A stretch of DNA of 64,000 nt from Allorhizobium borbori (lineage in GTDB: Bacteria > Pseudomonadota > Alphaproteobacteria > Rhizobiales > Rhizobiaceae), in NCBI RefSeq assembly GCF_014196535.1, contig NZ_JACIDU010000002.1, positions 353,578 to 417,577 on the forward strand. Reading direction: 5' to 3'. Below are positions 26,494-36,003 of the stretch, piece after piece (within the stretch, counting starts at the first letter, position 1; every line of letters begins with the position of its first letter). The notes under the pieces are model-generated. The model searched no databases and was not told where the DNA came from. It was given only the letters and a program-made list of their open reading frames with translations. The position numbers and the translations under genes were made by a program.

Positions 26494-27374
26494 TCTTCCC
26501 CTCCCCTCAGCATTTCCACGATGGCCGAGAAATCGCGGTCGCCGCTGCCGCCGGTGATGAAATCCTCGTAGAGACCGGCAGCGGCGGCACCCAGCGGCGT
26601 CGACGCACCGGAGGTCCTGGCGGCTTCCTGAGAAAGCTTGAGATCCTTCAGCATCAGCGCCGCCGCGAAGCCCGGACGATAGCCGTTATTGGCGGGTGTG
26701 GTCGGCACCGGACCGGGCACGGGGCAATAGGAGGTGAGCGCCCAGCACTGGCCGGAAGACGTGGAGGCAACGTCGAACAGCGCCTGGTGGGAGAGGCCAA
26801 GGCGCTCACCAAGAACAAAGGCTTCCGACACCGCGATCATCGAGATGCCCAGGATCATGTTGTTGCAGATCTTGGCGGCCTGGCCAGCGCCGGCGCCGCC
26901 GCAATGCACGATCTTCTTGCCCATCTTTTCCAGAATGGGCTTTGCGACGCCGAAGGCTGCATCCGCACCACCGCACATGAAGGTCAGCGTCGCACCCTTC
27001 GCCCCGCCCGTGCCGCCGGACACCGGCGCATCGACAGAGAGGCAACCGGCGGCAGCGGCCAGCTCATGCGCCTTGTTCGCGCTCGCCACATCCACCGTCG
27101 AGCAATCGATGAGCAGCGTGCCGGCTGGCACCAGCCCGACAATTTCGCCATGTACGGCCACCACATGCTCCCCCTTCGGCAGCATGGTCACGATGACCTC
27201 CACGCCGGAAACGGCATCGGCCAGCGTCGCGACGGCGCTCACACCTTCCGCTTCGGCAGCGGCACGGCTTGTTTCGGAAAGATCGAAGCCCTTCACCGCA
27301 TATCCGGCCTTCGCCAGATTGACGGCCATGGGCAGGCCCATATTTCCAAGACCGATGAAAGCGATGTTATGCAT
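26490..27374 (-). CDS. 3-hydroxyisobutyrate dehydrogenase-like beta-hydroxyacid dehydrogenase
   Basis: The product has 294 residues. The N-terminal Rossmann motif is IAFIGLGNMGLPMAVNLAKAGYAVKGFD, the substrate loop DAPVSGGTGGAKGATLTFMCGG, and the catalytic lysine lies in AGQAAKICNNMILGI. These are the hallmarks of the family that includes 3-hydroxyisobutyrate dehydrogenase (MmsB). In this operon it follows a GMC oxidoreductase and precedes acetoacetyl-CoA synthetase, so its true substrate may be another short beta-hydroxyacid. It begins 10 bases after the GMC gene and overlaps the synthetase start by four bases. Confidence 0.88.
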
Positions 27375-27384
27375 GGGAGGCTCC

Positions 27385-28980
27385 TTATCGATTGTCGGCG
27401 AGGATCATGTCGGCGGCCTTTTCCGCGATCATGATCGTCGGTGAATTGGTGTTTCCGGAGGTGATGGTCGGCATCACCGACGCATCGGCCACGCGCAGCC
27501 CCTTCAGGCGGCGAAAGCGCAGGCGCGGATCGACCACGCTCGCCTCGTCCACGCCCATGCGCATCGTGCCAACCGGATGGAAGATCGTCGTGCCGATATC
27601 GCCCGCAGCCTTCACGAGATCGTTGTCGTTCTCGTAGGATGGGCCAGGCTTGTATTCCTGCGGCTTGAACCGCGCGAAGGACGGTTGCGCCACGATGCGG
27701 CGGGTCAGCCGAATGGCGTTGATCGCCACCTGCCGGTCACCTTCCGTGGAGAGATAGTTGGGGCGGATGTCCGGCTGGGCCGTGAAATCCGGCCCCTTCA
27801 CATGTACGGAACCCCGGCTCTCCGGCCTGAGGTTGCAGACGCTTGCCGTCATCGCCGGGAACGGATGGACGGGCTCGCCGAACTTGTCGAGCGACACCGG
27901 CTGGACATGATATTCGAGATCGGCCGTTTCCTTCTCCGGCGAGGAGCGCGTGAAGACCCCGAGCTGGCTCGGCGCCATCGACATGGGCCCCGAGCGCTTC
28001 AGGGCATATTCAAGGCCGATCTTCGCCTTGCCGAACAGCGTGGAAGCCTGCTCGTTCAGCGTCGGCACGCCGGAAACCTTGTAGATCATGCGCAGTTGCA
28101 GATGATCCTGCAGGTTTTCACCGACGCCGGCGACTTCGTGGCGAACATCAATGCCGGCCTTCTGCAGAATATCGCCGCGACCGACACCGGAGAGTTCCAG
28201 AAGCTGCGGCGAACCGATGGCGCCTGCCGAAAGCACCGTTTCCTTGCGGGCGCGAGCCGTCTTCAGAATGCCGTCATGCAGGAACTCGACGCCCTTGACG
28301 GCATCGCCCTCGATGATGAGCCGCTTGGCATGGGCATTGGTTAAAACGGTCAGGTTGGCGCGGTTCTTCGCAGGCCGCAAGAACGCCTTGGCCGTGTTCC
28401 ACCGCCAGCCGGCCCTCTGGTTCACGTCGAAATAACCGGCGCCTTCATTGTCGCCCTTGTTGAAGTCGTCGGTGGCGGGAATACCGGCTTCCTGCGCGGC
28501 CTGCTGGAAGGCGTCCAGCACCGCCCAGCGCACACGGGCCTTTTCCACGCGCCATTCGCCGCCGGTGGCGTGCAGATCGCTCTTGCCACGATAGAAGTCC
28601 TCCGACTTCAGGAAATAGGGCAAAATATCGTCCCAGCCCCAGCCCTCGCAGCCGAGCTGCCGCCACTGGTCATAATCGCGGGCCTGGCCGCGCATGTAGA
28701 TCATGCCGTTGATGGACGAGCAGCCGCCCAGAACCTTGCCGCGCGGATAGATCAGCGAGCGACCGTTGAGGCCCGGCTCTTCCGCCGTGCGGAAGCGCCA
28801 GTCGGTGCGCGGATTGTCGATGCAATAGAGATAGCCAACGGGGATGTGGACCCAGTGATAATTGTCACGACCGCCTGCTTCCAGCAGTAAAACGCGGTTG
28901 TTCGGGTCTTTCGACAGGCGGTTCGCCAGAACGCAGCCGGCACTGCCTGCTCCGATGACGATGTAATCGTAGTCGCCCAT
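27385..28980 (-). CDS. GMC-family FAD oxidoreductase (choline dehydrogenase-like)
   Basis: This 531-residue flavoprotein oxidises an alcohol to an aldehyde or ketone. The FAD-binding N-terminus is [20 protein letters not shown], the GMC signatures [21 protein letters not shown] and [17 protein letters not shown] are present, and the active-site His lies in [13 protein letters not shown] with the C-terminal block [17 protein letters not shown]. The family includes choline, alkanol and polyethylene-glycol dehydrogenases, and the substrate is not evident. The partner genes point to oxidation of an alcohol that ends as a beta-keto acid. It follows the LivM-like gene by 79 bases. Confidence 0.9.
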   Translation of the reverse strand: MGDYDYIVIGAGSAGCVLANRLSKDPNNRVLLLEAGGRDNYHWVHIPVGYLYCIDNPRTDWRFRTAEEPGLNGRSLIYPRGKVLGGCSSINGMIYMRGQARDYDQWRQLGCEGWGWDDILPYFLKSEDFYRGKSDLHATGGEWRVEKARVRWAVLDAFQQAAQEAGIPATDDFNKGDNEGAGYFDVNQRAGWRWNTAKAFLRPAKNRANLTVLTNAHAKRLIIEGDAVKGVEFLHDGILKTARARKETVLSAGAIGSPQLLELSGVGRGDILQKAGIDVRHEVAGVGENLQDHLQLRMIYKVSGVPTLNEQASTLFGKAKIGLEYALKRSGPMSMAPSQLGVFTRSSPEKETADLEYHVQPVSLDKFGEPVHPFPAMTASVCNLRPESRGSVHVKGPDFTAQPDIRPNYLSTEGDRQVAINAIRLTRRIVAQPSFARFKPQEYKPGPSYENDNDLVKAAGDIGTTIFHPVGTMRMGVDEASVVDPRLRFRRLKGLRVADASVMPTITSGNTNSPTIMIAEKAADMILADNR

Positions 28981-29059
28981 AGTCTTTCTCCAAGGGGGGC
29001 CCGTTCCCGCGTCCAGAGGGGACGCGGGTGGGGCATGCCATGCATTGCGATTTCAGGTG

Positions 29060-30070
29060 TTATCGGCGGTGTTCGAAGCCAAGCTTCCGCCCCAGCCGCG
29101 AGGCGTAGAATTCACCCACCAGCCCCCGACGGAACACCAGAACGCAGACCATGAATACAAGGCCGGTGATGATGGTGACGGGGAAATCCGAGGTGGCGAG
29201 GTAGTTCTGCAGCGTCACCACCAGACCCGCGCCGAAGATCGGGCCGATCATGGTGCCGATGCCGCCGAGCAGCGTCATCAGGATGACTTCGCCCGACATC
29301 TGCCAGGTCACGTCCGTCAGCGTGGCGAACTGGAAAACCAGCGCCTTGAGACCGCCAGCGAGACCGGCGAGCGTTGCCGACATCACGAAGGCGCCGAGCT
29401 TGTAGTGCTGCACGGAATAGCCGAGCGAGATGGCGCGCTGTTCGTTCTCACGGATCGACTTCAGGATCATGCCGAACGGCGAGTGGACGAAGCGCCAGAT
29501 GACCAGAAGCACGATCACGAAGGCGGCAAGAACCGTGTAGTACATGTTCGTCTGGACGCTGAGATCGAGCAGGCCGAACAGGTGGCCGCGCGGCACTGAC
29601 TGCAAACCGTCTTCGCCATGGGTAAAGGGCGCCTGCAGGGAGAAGAAATAGAACATCTGCGACAGCGCCAGCGTGATCATGGCGAAGTAGATGCCCTGGC
29701 GACGGATGGCGACGAAGCCGATGACGAGGCCGAGAAGGGCGGCACCGGCCATGCCGATGATGATGCCGATTTCCGGCGTCACGCCCCATTCCTTCACCGC
29801 ATGCGCCGTGAAGTAGGCAGCCCCGCCGAAGAAGGCGGCATGGCCGAAGGACAGAAGCCCGGTATAGCCGATCAGCAGGTTGAAGGCGCAGGCAAAGAGC
29901 GCGAAGCACAGAAGCTTCATGATGAAGATCGGATAGATGAACATCGGCGCGGCGATGAGCGCTGCGAGACCGATGGCCATGAGGCCGATCTTGACCGGGC
30001 CGAGACCGGCAGGCGCTTCCGCGGGCAAGACGGTCGCCGAAGCGTGGTGCGAGTGGATGGCTTTGGACAT
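29060..30070 (-). CDS. HAAT-type ABC transporter permease (LivM-like), second system
   Basis: The product has 336 residues and multiple hydrophobic helices. LivM signatures are NLLIGYTGLLSFGHAAFFGGAAYFTAH and MTLLGGIGTMIGPIFGAGLVVTLQNYL. A soluble N-terminal tail of about 28 residues precedes the first helix. It begins two bases after the LivH-like gene and is followed by the catabolic enzymes of the operon. It forms half of the membrane pore. Confidence 0.92.
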   Translation of the reverse strand: MSKAIHSHHASATVLPAEAPAGLGPVKIGLMAIGLAALIAAPMFIYPIFIMKLLCFALFACAFNLLIGYTGLLSFGHAAFFGGAAYFTAHAVKEWGVTPEIGIIIGMAGAALLGLVIGFVAIRRQGIYFAMITLALSQMFYFFSLQAPFTHGEDGLQSVPRGHLFGLLDLSVQTNMYYTVLAAFVIVLLVIWRFVHSPFGMILKSIRENEQRAISLGYSVQHYKLGAFVMSATLAGLAGGLKALVFQFATLTDVTWQMSGEVILMTLLGGIGTMIGPIFGAGLVVTLQNYLATSDFPVTIITGLVFMVCVLVFRRGLVGEFYASRLGRKLGFEHRR

Positions 30071-30072
30071 GA

Positions 30073-30960
30073 TCAGGCGTCCTTTCCGAACAGGCCGGCG
30101 GGGCGGATGAGCAGCACGATCGCCATGATGACGAAGATGACGATGTTGGAGGCTTCCGGATAGAAGACCTTGGTGAGACCTTCGGCGATGCCGAGCATGT
30201 AGCCGGTGACGATGGCGCCCATGATGGAGCCCATGCCGCCGACCACGACCACCGCGAAGACGACGATGATGAGATTGGTGCCCATGAGCGGCGACACCTG
30301 ATAGATCGGCGCAGCCAGCACACCGGTGAAACCGGCCAGACCGGCGCCGAGCGCGTAGGTCAGCGTCAGGAGCACGGGCACGTTGATGCCGAAAGCCTGC
30401 ACCAGCGTCGGGTTTTCGGTGGCGGCGCGCAGATAGGAGCCGAGCCTGGTCTTTTCGATCAGCGCCCAGGTGGCAATGCAGCCGACGAGCGAAACGACAA
30501 CCACGAAGGCGCGGTAGTTCGGCAGGAACATGAAGCCAAGATTGGTACCGCCGGCAAGCTGCGGGGGAACCGAATAGGGCTGCCCGGCCGCCCCGTAAAG
30601 CCAGCGGAACGTGCCTTCGATGACGAGAGCGAGACCGAAGGTGAAGAGCAGCCCGTAGAGCGGATCGAGATCATAGAGACGTGACAGAAGCAGGCGCTCG
30701 ATGATCGCACCGAACAGCGCCACCACCAGCGGCGTAATGACGAGGGCCGCCCAGAAGTTGATGCCGAGATATTGCAGGCCGAGATAGGCGACGAAAGCAC
30801 CGAGCATGTACTGCGCGCCATGGGCAAAGTTGATGACGCGCAAAAGGCCGAAGATGACGGCAAGGCCAAGCGACAGCATGGCATAGAAGGAGCCGTTGAT
30901 GAGACCGACCAGAAGCTGCCCGAGCAGGGCCTGGATCGGAACGCCGAAGATCATGGTCAT
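30073..30960 (-). CDS. HAAT-type ABC transporter permease (LivH-like), second system
   Basis: The product has 295 residues, with LivH blocks SLGLAVIFGLLRVINFAHGAQYMLGAFVAY near the N-terminus and VVVGGMGSIMGAIVTGYMLGIAEGL toward the C-terminus. It starts two bases after the LivF-like stop. It pairs with the LivM-like permease. The substrate is unknown; the enzymes encoded downstream suggest a hydroxylated or short carbon compound rather than a branched-chain amino acid (inference). Confidence 0.92.
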   Translation of the reverse strand: MTMIFGVPIQALLGQLLVGLINGSFYAMLSLGLAVIFGLLRVINFAHGAQYMLGAFVAYLGLQYLGINFWAALVITPLVVALFGAIIERLLLSRLYDLDPLYGLLFTFGLALVIEGTFRWLYGAAGQPYSVPPQLAGGTNLGFMFLPNYRAFVVVVSLVGCIATWALIEKTRLGSYLRAATENPTLVQAFGINVPVLLTLTYALGAGLAGFTGVLAAPIYQVSPLMGTNLIIVVFAVVVVGGMGSIMGAIVTGYMLGIAEGLTKVFYPEASNIVIFVIMAIVLLIRPAGLFGKDA

Positions 30961-30962
30961 GG

Positions 30963-31664
30963 TTAAACCCCCAGCACCTTGTTGAGTTCGCCCATGCGGT
31001 TCGGCAGATCGCTGACCGGGAAGTCACCGACCATCTGGCCGTGATCCATCAGGTAGAAGCGATCCGTGATCTTCGCGGCGAAACGGAAATTCTGTTCGAC
31101 AAGCACCACGGTCATGCCGCGGCCCTTGAGTTTCTGAAGCACCTCGCCGATGCGCTGCACGATGACCGGCGCAAGGCCTTCGGTCGGCTCGTCCAGCAAC
31201 AGCACCTTGATGCCGGTGCGCAGGATGCGCGCCATCGCCAGCATCTGCTGTTCGCCGCCCGAAAGCTTGGTGCCGGGGCTGGTGCGACGCTCCAGCAGGT
31301 TCGGGAAAAGCTCGTAGATTTCATCGAGATCCATGCCGCCCGCGGCAACGACCGGCGGCAGCATCAGGTTTTCCTCGACGGTGAGCGTGGCGAATATGCC
31401 GCGCTCTTCCGGCACGAAGCCGATGCCGTGCTTGGCTGTCTTGTGCAGCGGCACCGAAAGCATGTCCTTGCCGGCCAGCCTGATCGAACCCTTGCGGTTG
31501 CGGATCATGCCCATGATGGTTCTGAGCGTCGTCGTCTTGCCGACGCCGTTGCGGCCGAGAATGGTGATCATTTCCCCTTCGCCGACCTTGAGATCGACGC
31601 CGTGGAGCGCCTGGCTTTCACCATACCAGGCTTCGAGATTGGTAACTTCGAGAAGGGCGGTCAT
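30963..31664 (-). CDS. HAAT-type ABC transporter ATP-binding protein (LivF-like), second system
   Basis: The product is 233 residues from the ATG at 31662-31664, just past the LivG-like stop and with a GGAGGCCTGAC ribosome region. A longer open frame lies over livG and is rejected. Walker A is GRNGVGKTT, the signature KLSGGEQQMLAMARIL, Walker B VLLLDEPTEGLAP. The EGLAP motif marks it as LivF type. Function: ATP hydrolysis for the importer. Confidence 0.92.
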   Translation of the reverse strand: MTALLEVTNLEAWYGESQALHGVDLKVGEGEMITILGRNGVGKTTTLRTIMGMIRNRKGSIRLAGKDMLSVPLHKTAKHGIGFVPEERGIFATLTVEENLMLPPVVAAGGMDLDEIYELFPNLLERRTSPGTKLSGGEQQMLAMARILRTGIKVLLLDEPTEGLAPVIVQRIGEVLQKLKGRGMTVVLVEQNFRFAAKITDRFYLMDHGQMVGDFPVSDLPNRMGELNKVLGV

Positions 31665-31665
31665 G

Positions 31666-32451
31666 TCAGGCCTCCTCCGTGCCCATATAGGCGGTGCGAA
31701 CACGCGGATCGGCGGAAACCGTCGCATAGTCGCCTTCGGCGAGAATTTCGCCGCGCTGGAGCACGGTGACGTGATGGCAGATATCGGCGACGACCTTGAG
31801 ATTGTGCTCAACCATCAGCACCGCGCGGGTCTTGGCCACTTCGCGGATGAGATTGGCGACATGCGAAACGTCCTCCCCGCCCATGCCGGCCATCGGCTCG
31901 TCGAGCAGAAGCACTTTCGGGTCGAGCGCCAGCGTCGTGGCGATCTCGAGAACGCGCTTGCGGCCATAGGACAGGTCGGCGGCCAGCGCATATTTTTCCC
32001 GCGTCAGGCCAACCGAGGCGATCAGCTCCTCGGCCCGGGCGTTCAGCCGGTCGAGCGAAGACATGGGCAACCAGAACTGCGTGGCGAGATTGTTCGGCCG
32101 CTGCAACGCGACGCGCACGTTTTCAAGGACGGTCAGATGAGGGAACACCGCCGAAATCTGGAAGGAGCGCACGAGACCCATGCGCGCCACCTTGTCCGGC
32201 GGCGTTTTGGTGATGTCCGCCCCCATGAGGGTGATCGTTCCGCCCGTCGGTTGGTGGAACTTGGTCAAGAGGTTGAAGACCGTGGTCTTGCCGGCTCCGT
32301 TTGGGCCGATCAGCGCATGCACCCGGGCATGATGAACGTCGAGATCGACATTCTTCACGGCGGCAAAAGCGCCGAAACTCTTGGAGAGACCGCGCGCCGA
32401 AAGCACGACGCGGGGTTCCTCTTCTGTACGAAGGACGGGAGCGATCGTCAT
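31666..32451 (-). CDS. HAAT-type ABC transporter ATP-binding protein (LivG-like), second system
   Basis: The product has 261 residues. Walker A is GPNGAGKTTVFNLLT, the LivG-type stretch MGLVRSFQISAVFPHLTVLENVRVAL follows, the signature is LSYGRKRVLEIATTL, Walker B is VLLLDEPMAGMGGED, and the switch His lies in VLMVEHNLKVV. The gene lies 16 bases after the binding-protein gene and one base before the LivF-like start. Typical HAAT ATPase. Confidence 0.92.
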   Translation of the reverse strand: MTIAPVLRTEEEPRVVLSARGLSKSFGAFAAVKNVDLDVHHARVHALIGPNGAGKTTVFNLLTKFHQPTGGTITLMGADITKTPPDKVARMGLVRSFQISAVFPHLTVLENVRVALQRPNNLATQFWLPMSSLDRLNARAEELIASVGLTREKYALAADLSYGRKRVLEIATTLALDPKVLLLDEPMAGMGGEDVSHVANLIREVAKTRAVLMVEHNLKVVADICHHVTVLQRGEILAEGDYATVSADPRVRTAYMGTEEA

Positions 32452-32467
32452 GAGGGCGATCCTTTTC

Positions 32468-33676
32468 TTACTGCGTGACCAGCGGGCAGCCGCTCTTGGC
32501 CGGATCCAGGAAGGCTTCCTTGCCCGGAATGGTGGCGAGAACCGTGTAGTAATCCCACGGGGTGGCGCTTTCGCCCGGCTTCTTCACCTGCATCAGATAC
32601 ATGTCGTGGATCATCTTGCCATTCGCGCCGACATGGCCATCCTTGGTGAAGACGTCGTTGACGGGCAGTTCCTTCAGCGCCTTGGCAACGGCATCGGCAT
32701 CATCCGTGCCGGCCTTGTCGATGGCCTTGAGATAGGAAGTGACGGCGGAATAGGTGCCGGCATGAACCATGTTCGGCATGGCGCCCGTGCGCTTGAAGAA
32801 GCGTTCGCCGAACTTGCGGGATTCGTCGTCACGGTTCCAGTAGAAGCCTTCCGTCAGCGTCAGGCCCTGTGCAGCTTCCAGACCGAGACCGTGGACCTCG
32901 GCCAGCGTGAAGAGAAGAGCCGCAAGACGCTGGCCGCCCGCGACGATGCCGAATTCAGCCGCCTGCTTGATGGCGTTGGAAGTGTCGAGACCGGCATTCG
33001 CCAGACCGATGACCTTGGCGCCGGAAGACTGGGCCTGCAGCAGGAACGAGGAATAGTCCGTCGAGGCGAGCGGATGGCGGACGGAGCCGAGCACCTTGCC
33101 GCCATTGGCCTTGACGAAGTTGGCGGTGTTTTCTTCCAGCGAGTAACCGAAGGCATAGTCGGCGGTCAGGAAGAACCAGCTATCGCCGCCCTGCTTCACC
33201 AGCGCGCCGCCGGTGCCGACTGCGAGCGAATAGGTGTCATAGGCCCAGTGGAAACCGTAGGGCGTGCACTGCTTGCCGGTGAGTTCCGTCGTTGCGGCAC
33301 CGGTATTGATGGTGATCTTCTTCTTGTCCTTCGACAGCGCCTGCACAGCAAGGCCGACCGACGAGGACGTCAGTTCCATGATGCTGTCCACCTGTTCGGT
33401 GTCGTACCACTGGCGGGCAATGTTCGAGGCGACGTCCGCCTTGTTCTGGTGGTCGGCGGTCACCACTTCCACCGGTGCGCCCAGCACCTTGCCGCCAAAA
33501 TCTTCCACGGCCATTTTCGCGGCCTCGTAGGAATACTTGCCGCCGAAGTTGGCGTAGACGCCGGACTGGTCGTTCAGGATGCCGATCTTGACCTTGCCGT
33601 CCGAAATATCGGCGGCATGAGCGGCAGTACCGGCCGCCAGAGCGATGGCCGTGGACAACAGAATGCTCTTACGCAT
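32468..33676 (-). CDS. HAAT-type periplasmic substrate-binding protein, second system
   Basis: The product is 402 residues from the ATG at 33674-33676, preceded by a GGGAGGAG site and followed by a Sec signal peptide (MRKSILLSTAIALAAGTAAHAA). An open extension to 33841 is not credible. The Peripla_BP_6 fold opens with KVKIGILNDQSGVYANFGGKYSYEAAKMAVEDFGG. It is the first gene of the operon and is divergent from a LysR regulator, so it is likely induced by the compound it binds. Substrate unknown. Confidence 0.9.
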   Translation of the reverse strand: MRKSILLSTAIALAAGTAAHAADISDGKVKIGILNDQSGVYANFGGKYSYEAAKMAVEDFGGKVLGAPVEVVTADHQNKADVASNIARQWYDTEQVDSIMELTSSSVGLAVQALSKDKKKITINTGAATTELTGKQCTPYGFHWAYDTYSLAVGTGGALVKQGGDSWFFLTADYAFGYSLEENTANFVKANGGKVLGSVRHPLASTDYSSFLLQAQSSGAKVIGLANAGLDTSNAIKQAAEFGIVAGGQRLAALLFTLAEVHGLGLEAAQGLTLTEGFYWNRDDESRKFGERFFKRTGAMPNMVHAGTYSAVTSYLKAIDKAGTDDADAVAKALKELPVNDVFTKDGHVGANGKMIHDMYLMQVKKPGESATPWDYYTVLATIPGKEAFLDPAKSGCPLVTQ

Positions 33677-33850
33677 GACTTCTCCTCCCAGAGATCGATA
33701 GCGTGTCAAAAATCCACTTCGGTCCAATTCCGAACGAAAACCCTGTTTCCGTCTCTCCCGGTCTGGAACCTGTGAGGTCTCGCCGCTCTCCTCAAAGCAG
33801 CGCTTCCGGACCGTAGACTTGACAAAATCCGGCGTTGACACAAGAGCAAG

Positions 33851-33899
33851 GCCTCATCAAATTGCGAACAGGTTCCGTTCATTTTTGAACAGATGAGGC
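33851..33899. promoter_or_regulatory. Candidate LysR operator region of the second HAAT operon
   Basis: Three symmetric elements overlap here. GCCTCATC (33851-33858) and GATGAGGC (33892-33899) are exact inverted repeats that enclose GAACAGGTTC (33866-33875) and GTTCATTTTTGAAC (33877-33890). The region sits directly upstream of the LysR start and would overlap its ribosome site, as expected for autorepression plus control of the divergent operon. Confidence 0.55.
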
Positions 33900-33903
33900 T
33901 ATA

Positions 33904-34806
33904 TTGACCCCCTTCACCTGGGACGATCTCCAATATTTTCTGGCCGTTGCGCGCACCGGCCAGCTCTCCAGTGCGGCACGCACGCTGCGCACCAGTCACG
34001 CAACTGTGTCCCGGCGCATCGACCGGCTCGAATTCACCTTGAAAGCCAAGCTCTTCGAGCGCAATCCGCGCGGCTATGAGCTGACGACGGTGGGCCGCCG
34101 GCTGGTGGAAACGGTGGAGCGGATCGAGGCCGAAGCCGAACGTTTGCAGTCGGATATTTCCGAAGGCGGAAGCCTGCTGCGTGGCGTGGTCCGCATCAGC
34201 GCGCCGGAAGGGTTTTCCAACTTTTTCTTCGTCGAAAGACTGAAGGACCTCGCCGTTTCCCACCCGAACATCACGGTGGAACTCATCACCATCCAGCAGA
34301 TCATGGCGCTTTCGCGCAAGGAAGCCGACGTGGCGGTCACGCTCGACCCGCCCAAGGCCGGGCCCTATGTCAGCGAAAAGGTGATGGACTACACGCTGCA
34401 TATCTATGCGGCGCGCTCCTACCTCACCGGCAAGCCGCCGATCACCGGCAAGGAAGATCTGCTCGGGCACTTCTTCATCGGTTATGTGCAGGACATGATC
34501 TTCTCGCCGGGGCTGGACTATCTCCGCGACGTTCACACCGGCTTGCGGGCCAGCTTCCAGTCATCGAGCATTTTTGCACAGTTGACGGCCACCCGCGGCG
34601 GTCGGGGACTGTGCATCCTGCCGCGCTACATCGCCGAACGCTTTCCGGAACTGGAAATGGTGCTGCCCGACGATGTCGAGCTTCGCCGTGGCTACTGGCT
34701 GACCTGCCACCAGGATCTGGCCGACGTGCCGCGCATCCGCTCGGTCATGGATTTTATCCTCACGACGTCGCGCGTGAACGAACGGCTTTTCGTGCGCGCG
34801 GAGTAG
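33904..34806 (+). CDS. LysR-family transcriptional regulator (second HAAT operon)
   Basis: The product has 300 residues and probably starts at a TTG with a GAGG site five bases upstream. The helix-turn-helix region reads FTWDDLQYFLAVARTGQLSSAARTLRTSHATVSRRIDRLEFTLKAKLFERNPRGYELTTVGRRL, and a typical effector domain follows. It belongs to the same FxWDDLxxF subgroup as the LysR at 22130. The gene is divergent from the HAAT/GMC/bdhA operon over 227 bases with palindromic elements, so that operon is its likely target. Confidence 0.9.
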   Translation: MTPFTWDDLQYFLAVARTGQLSSAARTLRTSHATVSRRIDRLEFTLKAKLFERNPRGYELTTVGRRLVETVERIEAEAERLQSDISEGGSLLRGVVRISAPEGFSNFFFVERLKDLAVSHPNITVELITIQQIMALSRKEADVAVTLDPPKAGPYVSEKVMDYTLHIYAARSYLTGKPPITGKEDLLGHFFIGYVQDMIFSPGLDYLRDVHTGLRASFQSSSIFAQLTATRGGRGLCILPRYIAERFPELEMVLPDDVELRRGYWLTCHQDLADVPRIRSVMDFILTTSRVNERLFVRAE

Positions 34807-34866
34807 AGGGGCCGGCAATTTCCGCCCCCTCCTTTCGACCGTCATGACCGGATTTGATCAGCCCGC

Positions 34867-35853
<987 letters not shown>

Positions 35854-35871
35854 TCAAGAAGCGGTGCAAAG

Positions 35872-35980
35872 CCCCCTCATCCGCCTGCAGGCACCTTCTC
35901 CCGGGAGAGAAGGAATAGCCGCAAAGTTCACCCCGATCATCCCTCCCCCTCGAACAGAGGGACAGGGTGAAGGGGCAACC
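35872..35980. repeat. RIME-like palindromic intergenic element between nrdE and nrdF
   Basis: About 110 bases contain CCTTCTC and GAGAAGG around CCGGGA (35894-35913), a second GAGGGG/CCCCTC-type inverted stretch near 35945-35960, and outer CCCCCTCATCC (35872-35882) facing GGGTGAAGGGG (35965-35975). The wording (CCCTCATCCG, GGCACCTTCTCCCG) is that of the rhizobial intergenic mosaic elements I know as RIME. It would fold into a large RNA hairpin between the two nrd cistrons. Confidence 0.65.
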
Positions 35981-36003
35981 GCGTATGAGAGGCGCGCCTT
36001 AAA

